A stretch of 64,000 nucleotides of DNA from UM-FILTER-42-14 sp964586055 (lineage in GTDB: Bacteria; Patescibacteriota; Microgenomatia; UBA1400; PJMF01): the NCBI GenBank assembly GCA_964586055.1, contig CAZPFX010000001.1:1-64000 (forward strand), written 5' to 3'. Below the pieces are notes generated by a model. The model had not been told where the DNA came from. It saw nothing but the letters and a program-made list of their open reading frames with translations, and did no database searches. Positions 56,725-64,000 of the stretch are shown piece after piece. Made by a program: the position numbers and the translations under genes. Numbering within the stretch: the stretch's first letter is position 1; each line of letters starts with the position of its first letter.

Positions 56725-57435
56725 CTAATTCTCGTCGAGATTGTTCAGACTAAAAAGTAAGTCCTCCATTAAAAGCTGCGGATTTATGTTTTTACCAAGC
56801 AGTTCTAGAGCGTCTAAACACAATTGCAGTTGGCCATGTGTTGAGTGAAGTGTAGAGCCAGTTGACTTTGGCATGCGGTCGAGACGAAGAGCTCGGCAGA
56901 CGTTTTCAAGAGCCTCCTTGGCCTGATCTCTTTTTTTGAATTGTTCTGCTGCGGTGACCGCCTCACTCAGTCTTAATCCAAGCCAGGAATCGAACATTTC
57001 TAATGCTTTCTCATGTTGGTGTGAGTTTGCCAGACCTCCTTGATCATTAGAAAAAACTTGCTCAATACATCTCGAGCGAATTGTGGCTAAAAGTCTTTGC
57101 GGCTTAGAAGTGGCCAAAATTATCTGAGTGTATTCGCCTGGTTCTTCCAATAGTTTCAGGAGTGCGTGTTGTGCTTGCTCGGTGAGTTGGTCTGCTTGAA
57201 GGATGACGGCATAGCGGGTGTGATTTTCTGATCCACTAAAACTTAATTCTGCCTGAAGGACTCTCACGGCCTCGATGCCAATGGTGGCAAGTTCTAGGTT
57301 GATCCAGAGTACGTGAGAAGAGTTAGCTGTGATAAATTCGGTGGGGAAAATATCTCTGCTAGCTTTGCAGACGTCGGCTTGAATATTGATCGGATTTGGG
57401 AAAGCCCAAATTTGGCTGGTTAGGTAGGTTGTCAT
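56725..57435 (-). CDS. holB: DNA polymerase III delta' subunit (HolB-like)
   Basis: Part of the clamp loader. The 236-aa AAA+ protein has YAVILQADQLTEQAQHALLKL, LLEEPGEYTQIILATS and LLATIRSRCIEQ, the sensor-1/SRC region. The N-terminus lacks a Walker A P-loop, as in delta' subunits, and the C-terminal collar domain is short. The usual length is about 330 aa, so this is a compact form. Confidence 0.87.
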   Translation of the reverse strand: MTTYLTSQIWAFPNPINIQADVCKASRDIFPTEFITANSSHVLWINLELATIGIEAVRVLQAELSFSGSENHTRYAVILQADQLTEQAQHALLKLLEEPGEYTQIILATSKPQRLLATIRSRCIEQVFSNDQGGLANSHQHEKALEMFDSWLGLRLSEAVTAAEQFKKRDQAKEALENVCRALRLDRMPKSTGSTLHSTHGQLQLCLDALELLGKNINPQLLMEDLLFSLNNLDEN

Positions 57436-57489
57436 TGCTCGAAAAACGTTCTTCCTCTATAGTAAAGTCAGATATTATTAGTTATTTTT

Positions 57490-59268
57490 ATGCCTGCATC
57501 TGCCCAGATCACCAGCGATTCTCAGTTCACTTCGACCAATTATAACAACCTCTTGGATGTTCTTGTTGCCCAAGGTCACTTAGATCAGGACATGGCCAAC
57601 ACCATTTTAGTGGAGAATATCAGTACAGGCAAAACTGTTGAGCAGCTGATCGTAGAGCGTAATTTAGTTACGGAACAGGATTTCACAGAGGCGAAGGCGA
57701 TCTTTAATAAAGTCCCATACATAAATCTAAACGAGATTGGTGTTTTTCCAGAAGCGATTAATCAGCTCCCGGAGGGATCTGCCAGGCATTATAAAATGCT
57801 CCCTTTTGCTCTTGAGAAGGAACATGGTCTTCTCAAAGTCGCCATGCTTGATCCTCTGGATCTTTCCGCAATCGACTTTGCTCAACAAAAAACCGGTCTG
57901 AAGATCGAAGCGTACTATGCGATCCCAACAGTCCTCGAGCAAAAACTCGCCGAGTACTACTCACAAACTTTGTCAGGTGAAGTAGGCGCGGCTCTCGAGC
58001 AAACCACCCAACAATCTGAGGCCGAGATCCAAAAACGAGATCTCTCGGAATTGCAGGGAAAAACGATTAAGCAGGCGCCAATCACCAAAATTGTCGAAAC
58101 TATCCTGGCATTTGCTATCAAGGCAAGGGCCTCAGACGTCCATATTGAGCCCCAGGAAGATCGCACCCGCATTCGTTATCGTATCGATGGTATTTTGAAT
58201 GAAAAATTAGTCTTGCCCGCTTCGGTTCATGAAGCCGTGGTATCGCGCATCAAAATTCTTAGTAAGCTTAAGATTGATGAGAAGCGCATTCCTCAAGATG
58301 GTCGTTTTAATTTTCAGAGCCAGGGTCAGAACATTGATCTTCGCGTCTCTACTCTGCCGACCATCAATGGCGAGAAAATTGTCATGCGGCTTTTGCAAAA
58401 AAATCGCACAGTTCCGACTCTGCAAGAATTGGGTTTGACTGGTCTGGCGCTCACGATGCTCCAGAGAGCCATAAAGGTTCCTCATGGCATTGTGCTGGTG
58501 ACGGGTCCTACGGGTTCAGGAAAAACGACCACGCTTTACTCTGTTCTCAATACGATCAACACGCCCAAGGTCAACATCATGACTTTGGAAGATCCCGTAG
58601 AGTACGAGATGCCGGGAGTAAACCAGGTCCAAATTAATCCTAAGGCTGGTTTGAGTTTTGCCTCAGGATTGCGCTCTTTCTTGCGTCAAGATCCGAACAT
58701 TATTATGGTTGGAGAAATTCGTGATAGCGAAACTGCCGAGCTTGCCATCCAAGCATCTCTTACGGGACATTTGGTTTTCGCTACCCTTCACACCTCTTCA
58801 GCGGCTGGTGCTCTCCCCCGCCTTTTAGACATGGGAGCGGAGCCATTTCTTTTAGCTTCTTCGATGACGCTTGTAGCCGCCCAAAGAGTTATCCGCTTAA
58901 TAAATCCAGGTTATAAAGAGACTTACACGCCAGAAAAAGAAGTCGTTGATGACATGAAGAAAGTGCTTGGTCCAAACTTTGACCGCTGGTGTAAAGAGCG
59001 AAATCAAGATCCTCAGAACCTAAAACTCTCGAGGCCAAAGTCTGATCGCCCACAGAATGAACCCGAGTTTAAGGGTCGGGTGGCTATTTTTGAAGTTATG
59101 AATGTTAGTGAGGCAGTTGCCAAGCTAATTTTGCAAGAAAGACCAGCTAGTGAACTAGAAGATGTAGCGATTTCAGAAGGTTCCCTCCTGATGAAACAGG
59201 ACGGCTACTTGAAAGTTCTTGAAGGAATGAGCACAATTGAAGAAGTGAAGCGTGTAGCTGAGATTTAA
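57490..59268 (+). CDS. pilB: Type IV pilus assembly ATPase PilB
   Basis: Powers pilus extension at the inner membrane. The 592-aa protein has an N-terminal MshEN-like domain (about residues 15-165), then Walker A GPTGSGKTTTLYS, the Asp box, Walker B NIIMVGEIRDSETAELA and the His box TGHLVFATLHTSSAAG. The four-cysteine zinc motif that normally precedes the GR(V)AIFEV segment is absent; only one Cys (RWCKE) is in that region. First gene of a pilB-pilT-pilC-prepilin run. Confidence 0.94.
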   Translation: MPASAQITSDSQFTSTNYNNLLDVLVAQGHLDQDMANTILVENISTGKTVEQLIVERNLVTEQDFTEAKAIFNKVPYINLNEIGVFPEAINQLPEGSARHYKMLPFALEKEHGLLKVAMLDPLDLSAIDFAQQKTGLKIEAYYAIPTVLEQKLAEYYSQTLSGEVGAALEQTTQQSEAEIQKRDLSELQGKTIKQAPITKIVETILAFAIKARASDVHIEPQEDRTRIRYRIDGILNEKLVLPASVHEAVVSRIKILSKLKIDEKRIPQDGRFNFQSQGQNIDLRVSTLPTINGEKIVMRLLQKNRTVPTLQELGLTGLALTMLQRAIKVPHGIVLVTGPTGSGKTTTLYSVLNTINTPKVNIMTLEDPVEYEMPGVNQVQINPKAGLSFASGLRSFLRQDPNIIMVGEIRDSETAELAIQASLTGHLVFATLHTSSAAGALPRLLDMGAEPFLLASSMTLVAAQRVIRLINPGYKETYTPEKEVVDDMKKVLGPNFDRWCKERNQDPQNLKLSRPKSDRPQNEPEFKGRVAIFEVMNVSEAVAKLILQERPASELEDVAISEGSLLMKQDGYLKVLEGMSTIEEVKRVAEI

Positions 59269-59280
59269 TATGGAGAAATT

Positions 59281-60336
59281 ATGAATATTCATGACATTAT
59301 GCAGTCGGTAGTCGATAAGGGTGGTTCTGATATTCACTTGAATGTCGGGCAGCCACCAATTCTTCGTATAGATAGTGTTCTAACCATAGTCGAGGGGGCG
59401 CCAATTCTTTCAGATGAGATGATGGAAAAACTCATCACTCCAATCTTGACCCAAGAGCAAAAAGATTATGTCAGAGTAAATAAAGAAATTGATTTCGGTT
59501 ATCAATTTCAGGACAAGGGTAGATTTCGCGTCAATGTTTTTCATGCAGTTGGCTCTATGGGCGCCGCGATGAGGCTTATTCCAGACTCAATTCGCAGTTT
59601 AGAAGAATTGAATTTGCCTCCCATTCTCAAAGAATTTTCTGAGTACAAGCAGGGCCTGGTGCTTCTTACTGGTCCTACGGGTGAAGGAAAATCGACAACT
59701 CTCGCAGCTATGATCGATCTCATTAACCAGACTCGAGCCGAGCACATCATTACCATTGAAGACCCAATTGAGTTTAAGTACAAACCAGCTAAATCAATTT
59801 TTACCCAAAGAGAAATTAATCATGATACTAATAGCTGGCAAGTCGCTTTGCGTTCAGTTTTGCGTCAAGATCCAGACGTAGTGCTCATCGGTGAAATGCG
59901 AGATTTTGAGACAATTTCGTCAGCTATTACTATTGCCGAAACAGGCCATCTTGTTTTTGCGACCCTTCACACCGCTACGGCTCCAGAGACAATTGATCGT
60001 ATTATCGACGTTTTTCCGGCAGCTCAGCAAGGTCAAGTTCGACAACAACTGGCGGCTACGATTAAAGCGATTGTGTCACAACGCCTCTTGGTAGCTCAGG
60101 GAGGTGGTCGTCGCGCGGCTCTTGAGATCATGATCGGAAATTCAGCGATTAGGAATCTAATTCGCGAAGGTAAGGCTTTCCAGATTGACTCCGTGATTCA
60201 GACTGGTAGCGAATCAGGCATGATGCTTTTCGAAAATCACTTGCTTCAGCTTATCCAGCAGGGTGTGATTAGCGAAGAGACTGCGCTTACACATGCGTTT
60301 AGACCAAAGGAAATGCTTAGATTACTTGGAAAATAA
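59281..60336 (+). CDS. pilT: Type IV pilus retraction ATPase PilT
   Basis: Drives pilus disassembly for twitching, DNA uptake or attachment. The 351-aa ATPase has GSDIHLNVGQPPILRID, Walker A GPTGEGKSTTLAAM, IEDPIEFKYK, Walker B DVVLIGEMRDFETISSA, the His box TGHLVFATLHT and the AIRNLIREGK element (PilT-specific). Starts 12 nt after pilB. Its presence means the pilus is probably retractile. Confidence 0.95.
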   Translation: MNIHDIMQSVVDKGGSDIHLNVGQPPILRIDSVLTIVEGAPILSDEMMEKLITPILTQEQKDYVRVNKEIDFGYQFQDKGRFRVNVFHAVGSMGAAMRLIPDSIRSLEELNLPPILKEFSEYKQGLVLLTGPTGEGKSTTLAAMIDLINQTRAEHIITIEDPIEFKYKPAKSIFTQREINHDTNSWQVALRSVLRQDPDVVLIGEMRDFETISSAITIAETGHLVFATLHTATAPETIDRIIDVFPAAQQGQVRQQLAATIKAIVSQRLLVAQGGGRRAALEIMIGNSAIRNLIREGKAFQIDSVIQTGSESGMMLFENHLLQLIQQGVISEETALTHAFRPKEMLRLLGK

Positions 60337-60341
60337 AATAA

Positions 60342-61544
60342 ATGCCATATTTCACATATAAAGTTAAAAACAAATTTGGAGAGAATCTTAAGGGCACGGT
60401 CGAGGCTCGGACTATTCACCAGGCCGCAGAAGTTCTGAAGGAGAGAAATTTGCTCGTGGTCCACTTGCGGCCCCTCACCGACGACCCACTTGGTTTTATC
60501 AAAGCCATGATTGGCGGTGTCAGCAGTAATGATATTGTGAATTTTACTCGCCAACTTTCGACGATGATCTCGGCTGGTTTGCCACTCGCCTCTGCCCTCT
60601 CGATTCTTGTGCGTCAGAGCAAGCCGGAGATGTCGAAGCTGGTAGCGACCATACTTGAGGAAATAGAGGGAGGTCTGACTTTTGCTGATGCCTTAGAAAA
60701 ACACGACTCAGTCTTTGATAATCTTTATGTACAGCTAGTCAGAGCCGGAGAGTTTGGCGGAGTTCTTGATCAAATTTTAGAGAGACTGGCCGACAACATG
60801 GAAAAATCCAAGGAGTTTCGCTCAAAAACTCGTGGAGCGATGATTTATCCAATGATTGTGTTAATTGCCATGGTTATTGTTGGCATCATCATGGCCATAT
60901 TTGTTATTCCAAAGCTTACTGCCATGTATGTGGACTTTGGCGCAGATCTGCCGATGGCTACTAAGATTCTCATTGGTATCTCAGACTTTTTTGTTCACTT
61001 CTGGTGGGTAGTTCTTGCTGCATCAGTCGGCGGTACGGTTCTTATTAAGAATTGGCTCAAAACCGATTTCGGCAAGCTACGATGGCACAGGCTTCAGTTG
61101 CGCATTCCAATTTTCGGCGTCCTGGTGACCAAGATTGTTTTGACAGAATTCGCTCGTACGTTGGGACTACTATTAAATGCTGGCGTGTCGCTTTTAACAG
61201 CTCTTGAGATTGTGACCAAGGGTGTCACCAACATGGTTTATAGAACAGCTCTGGAAGATGTTAAGGCTCAGGTTGAGAAAGGAGCCCCCATGTCTCAAGG
61301 ACTTGAGAATCATGAAGAATTTCCACCAATCTTAAGTCAAATGGTATCAGTCGGAGAAGAAACCGGAAAGCTCGATGAAATTCTTGATAAATTGGCTACT
61401 TATTTTCAGCAAGAAAGCGAACAAGCAGTCAAAAATCTCACCGCTGCCATGGAACCAATGATCATGATCGTTTTGGGAATTGCAGTTGGCGCCATGGTAA
61501 TAGCTATTATTATGCCAATCTATAGCTTAACCAGTCAGTTCTAA
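60342..61544 (+). CDS. pilC: Type IV pilus inner-membrane platform protein PilC
   Basis: A 400-aa T2SSF-family protein. Two repeated cytoplasmic GspF domains (FTRQLSTMISAGLPLASALSI and FARTLGLLLNAGVSLLTALEI) each precede membrane helices. The N-terminal part begins FTYKVKNKFGENLKGTVEAR. It connects the PilB/PilT motors to pilin polymerisation. Starts 5 nt after pilT. Confidence 0.94.
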   Translation: MPYFTYKVKNKFGENLKGTVEARTIHQAAEVLKERNLLVVHLRPLTDDPLGFIKAMIGGVSSNDIVNFTRQLSTMISAGLPLASALSILVRQSKPEMSKLVATILEEIEGGLTFADALEKHDSVFDNLYVQLVRAGEFGGVLDQILERLADNMEKSKEFRSKTRGAMIYPMIVLIAMVIVGIIMAIFVIPKLTAMYVDFGADLPMATKILIGISDFFVHFWWVVLAASVGGTVLIKNWLKTDFGKLRWHRLQLRIPIFGVLVTKIVLTEFARTLGLLLNAGVSLLTALEIVTKGVTNMVYRTALEDVKAQVEKGAPMSQGLENHEEFPPILSQMVSVGEETGKLDEILDKLATYFQQESEQAVKNLTAAMEPMIMIVLGIAVGAMVIAIIMPIYSLTSQF

Positions 61545-61630
61545 TGAATAAAAAGAATTGCCACTTGCATCGAGTACAAGAATTAGTATAGAGTTAACAC
61601 TAACTGGGTACTTCCAGACAAAAGGTAATT

Positions 61631-62251
61631 ATGAACAAACTCCGCTCACTCACAATTTCAGGCTTACGATCGGCCGGTTTTACCATGATCGAACTTCTGA
61701 TCGTTATTTCTATTCTCGGTATTTTAGCTGTGGCTGTGCTTTCTGCTATTAATCCTGTTGAACAGATTAATCGTGGTCGAGATACTGGAAGTCAGTCAGA
61801 TGCGGAGCAGCTGATTAGTGCAATTGATAGATATCAAGCCTTTCAGGGATTATTCCCATGGCAAGGCAACTCTGCATCTGCGGTACCAGTCGCTTGGGGA
61901 TCAGTTGAAAATTCAAGTTGGCAGGTTGAAGATGTGAGTGGATGTGCTGTTTTGACTAGGCTTGGAAGCACCCAGTCTTCGCCAGCTATCACTGGTTGTG
62001 AAAGTAGTAATGAAGTGAAAACTTCTTTTGTTTCGAGAATTAGCGCATCAAAATACAACACATTGATGATTTATCATGGACCAAATGATGGAGACTCTAC
62101 CTACGTGTGCTTCAATCCACTCTCGGATGCATTCAATGTAAAAGCTGAGGGTAGATGTGCGAATGATGCAAATAGTGAGTATGGTGCACTGCCAGACGAC
62201 TTTCCTACTACTAACGCTTGTGCGGATCCATACTACTACTGCCTGCCATAA
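61631..62251 (+). CDS. Type IV prepilin (major pilin candidate)
   Basis: A 206-aa protein with a class III signal: an 16-residue basic leader ending in Gly, then FTMIELLIVISILGILAVAV with Glu5 of the mature pilin. The globular domain has paired cysteines (SGCAVL/TGCESS and VCFNP/GRCAND, plus ACADPYYYC), which likely form disulphide loops. AAAGGTAA lies before the ATG. No prepilin peptidase gene is in the window. It sits right after pilC. Confidence 0.9.
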   Translation: MNKLRSLTISGLRSAGFTMIELLIVISILGILAVAVLSAINPVEQINRGRDTGSQSDAEQLISAIDRYQAFQGLFPWQGNSASAVPVAWGSVENSSWQVEDVSGCAVLTRLGSTQSSPAITGCESSNEVKTSFVSRISASKYNTLMIYHGPNDGDSTYVCFNPLSDAFNVKAEGRCANDANSEYGALPDDFPTTNACADPYYYCLP

Positions 62252-62312
62252 GATCGTATAACTAGTGATTAATGTCAAGCAATTTGTTAAAAATTGGCAA
62301 AGGAGCATATCT

Positions 62313-63994
62313 ATGCTCCTTTTGCTTGTGGTAGTTGTCGCTACTTTCTCCAACTCGCTAAGTAATGTTTTTCAATTTGACGATGGAATAAGTTTTATAA
62401 GCAGCGCCAGCACAGTTTCTCCTTTTGCAATAAAACAAATTTTCGCTGGTGGTAGTGGCAGACCAATTGGATTTTACAGTTTCATACTAGGTGATTTAGC
62501 ACACGGCGACTGGCTACCTGGTTTTCATATTATAAATATCGGCCTGCATGCAATTGCGTCCANNNNNNNNNNNNNNNNNNNNNNNNNNNNNNNNNNNNNN
62601 NNNNNNNNNNNNNNNNNNNNNNNNNNNNNNNNNNNNNNNNNNNNNNNNNNNNNNNNNNNNNNGACTGGCTACCTGGTTTTCATATTATAAATATCGGCCT
62701 GCATGCAATTGCGTCCATAGGTGTTTTTCTGCTAACTGAGAGGCTAATTTCACTAACTGAGTTTCGCAAGAAATTCTCGAAAGAACAGCTCTGGTTTATT
62801 CCTCTTGCCGCTAGTCTTTTGTTTGCTGTCCACCCGCTTCAGACACAGCCAGTCAATTACATTATCCAAAGAGTCACGATACTAGCTGGACTTTTTTATA
62901 TATATTCCACCTACTTCTTTATTAGAGTTAATCAATCAAAATCAAAAGTCCAAAAACTTTTATGGGGATCTCTCTTGGTTTTCTCGTCTCTCGCCGCTTT
63001 CTTGAGCAAGGAAAACACATTCTCCCTGCCCGCGGCACTGGTCTCGGTTTATCTACTTTTCTTCTGGAAAAAAATCAGCATTAAAGAATTTATTCAAGAG
63101 AAGACAAGTTTGTTTTTAGTCTTTCTTGGGGTCTTGGCATCAGGTATTTGGTTAGTAATTCTAAAATGGCCAACAATTGTTTTTCACACCACCAATCAGA
63201 GGACACCTATTGGTGAGTATCTTACGCCCACGAACTATCTTATGACTCAAGCTGTTGTCATTACCCAGTATTTTCGCCTCACCCTGCTGCCAATAAATCT
63301 CAGCTTGGATCACTATGTGCCTCTGGTTCATTCGGTTTTGGAGCCCCGCTTTATCATCGGTTTTGTTCTAATTGCCGCACTACTTAAACTGGCTCACTCG
63401 GTCAGGAAAACCCAACCTTTGATTTCTTTTGCGATTATGTGGATATTCATTGCTCTGTCAGTAGAGTCATCATTCATGCCGATTAAAGACGTGATGTTCG
63501 AACATCGCATGTACTTACCGCTAGTTGGCGTTAGCCTTCTATTCGGACTTGGTATGTCCACCCTATTTGTGCGCATAAAAAATGGCCTAACTTTGCGTTT
63601 AATACTCCTCTCAGCCATCATTGGCGCACTCTCATTTATCAGTTATCAGAGAAATATTGTTTGGAGTTCTGAAGTCCTGATGTGGCAAGACGTGGTTAAT
63701 AAATACCCTCAGCTGCCCAGAGCTCACTTTAATCTTGGTCTAAAACTCGCCGAACAAGAAGGTAAAGTTCCAGAAGCTTTCGTCCAGTTCCAGCATGCCA
63801 TTGATCTCTATCCAGATCACTCCAAAGCTCATAATGCCATCGGTTATCTTTACTTGCTCTCCAAAGACTACGAAGACTCCCTGTTCCACCTCGGCCTGGC
63901 GGTTGAGCTGGAACCTGGAAATCAACTATACAGACAGAACTACGATGAAGCCTTCATAGAGTACGCCAGAAATAAAAACGACGATTCGTTATAA
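62313..63994 (+). CDS. GT-C-type (TMTC-like) glycosyltransferase with C-terminal TPRs, split by an assembly gap
   Basis: After removing the spurious 100-N gap and one 55-bp copy, the frame encodes about 508 aa. The N-terminal part has a membrane helix, FQFDDG (the DD-type acidic motif in the first outer loop) and WLPGFHIINIGLHAI; about ten more helices follow (HPLQTQPVNYIIQR, FMPIKDVMFEHRMYLPL), then two or three TPRs (LPRAHFNLGLKLAEQEG, SKAHNAIGYLYLLSKDYEDS). This matches TMTC-like O-glycosyltransferases that use lipid-linked sugars. ATG at 62313 has AGGAG 7 nt upstream; a GTG at 62265 does not. Adjacent to the prepilin, so pilin glycosylation is plausible. Confidence 0.82.
62508..62562 (+). 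repeat. Left copy of a 55-bp duplication flanking the second N gap
   Basis: Identical to 62663-62717, flanking exactly 100 N; same artefact type and same length as at 37.1 kb. Confidence 0.95.
62563..62662. other. Assembly gap of 100 N (spurious)
   Basis: 100 N inside the glycosyltransferase gene between identical 55-bp ends. Collapsing the copies restores one open frame. Confidence 0.95.
62663..62717 (+). repeat. Right copy of a 55-bp duplication flanking the second N gap
   Basis: Exact copy of 62508-62562; see the gap entry. Confidence 0.95.
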
Positions 63995-64000
63995 TCGAGT

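Noticed and set aside
62265..62312. GTG start for the glycosyltransferase
   Set aside because: No Shine-Dalgarno; the ATG at 62313 has AGGAG at the right distance and starts directly at the membrane helix.

Overview
The window looks like a scaffold from a streamlined bacterium of the Candidate Phyla Radiation (Patescibacteria), probably assembled from a metagenome. Three things point there. Several housekeeping proteins are short for their family (EF-Ts 153 aa, RF1 314 aa, YebC 184 aa). Gene packing is very tight, with many 1-4 nt overlaps. A type IV pilus cluster sits beside small secreted proteins of unknown function. TGA is used as a normal stop, so this is not one of the TGA=Gly lineages. 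The exact phylum cannot be fixed from the sequence alone; a Gln-rich protein at 3.7-4.3 kb recalls a Microgenomates family. Two 100-N gaps are each flanked by an exact 55-bp duplication and are scaffolding artefacts that split two intact genes.

Layout. 0-6.7 kb: a Maf-like protein, tmk, a DedA-like protein, recR, hpf, two small unknowns, cysS, PspC and AlkD-like genes. 6.7-11.2 kb: YibE/F, ZIP and MFS membrane proteins interleaved with two Phd/PIN toxin-antitoxin pairs. 11.2-18.9 kb: ychF, an SDR, rpsF-ssb-rpsR behind a structured leader, two envelope proteases, then rpmE-prfA on the minus strand and a HAD phosphatase. 18.9-25.6 kb: a RelE module; a hisS operon with a His-rich leader peptide and terminator; greA, two peptidases, tRNA-Ala and two secreted proteins. 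25.6-31.1 kb: an MBL hydrolase, dnaB, tRNA-Leu, a second RelE module, lgt-lspA and a pseudouridine synthase. 31.1-39.1 kb: an HD protein behind a structured leader, purB-purA, glyA, a queuosine-precursor transporter, a DHFR-like reductase and nfo. 39.1-42.8 kb: a cobalamin riboswitch with terminator, then an unknown coiled-coil protein, a transcobalamin-like DUF4430 protein, an ECF S-component-like protein and folD. 42.8-48.5 kb: rpsB-tsf-tgt, a LytR_C-like protein, a TPR protein, yebC and a membrane protein. 48.5-51 kb: an AT-rich, almost gene-free region around a Xer recombinase, plus tRNA-Ala. 51-57.4 kb: gyrA, ppaC, gyrB and holB on the minus strand. 57.5-64 kb: pilB-pilT-pilC-prepilin and a GT-C/TPR glycosyltransferase.

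The main regulatory signals are as follows. (1) A consensus promoter, a near-leaderless peptide with four His codons in six, mutually exclusive hairpins and a terminator lie ahead of a DapF-fold protein and hisS; this looks like histidine attenuation. (2) A cobalamin riboswitch controls a likely corrinoid uptake cassette. (3) Many genes have a -10 hexamer only 6-11 nt before the start codon and no Shine-Dalgarno, so leaderless mRNAs are probably common, whereas rpsF, rpsB and the HD gene have long structured leaders with Shine-Dalgarno sites. (4) Four toxin-antitoxin modules each carry an inverted repeat against the antitoxin start codon.

The genes suggest a cell that salvages more than it makes: final AMP synthesis (purB/purA), one-carbon folate chemistry (glyA, folD, DHFR-like), queuosine salvage (precursor transporter, tgt) and corrinoid import.
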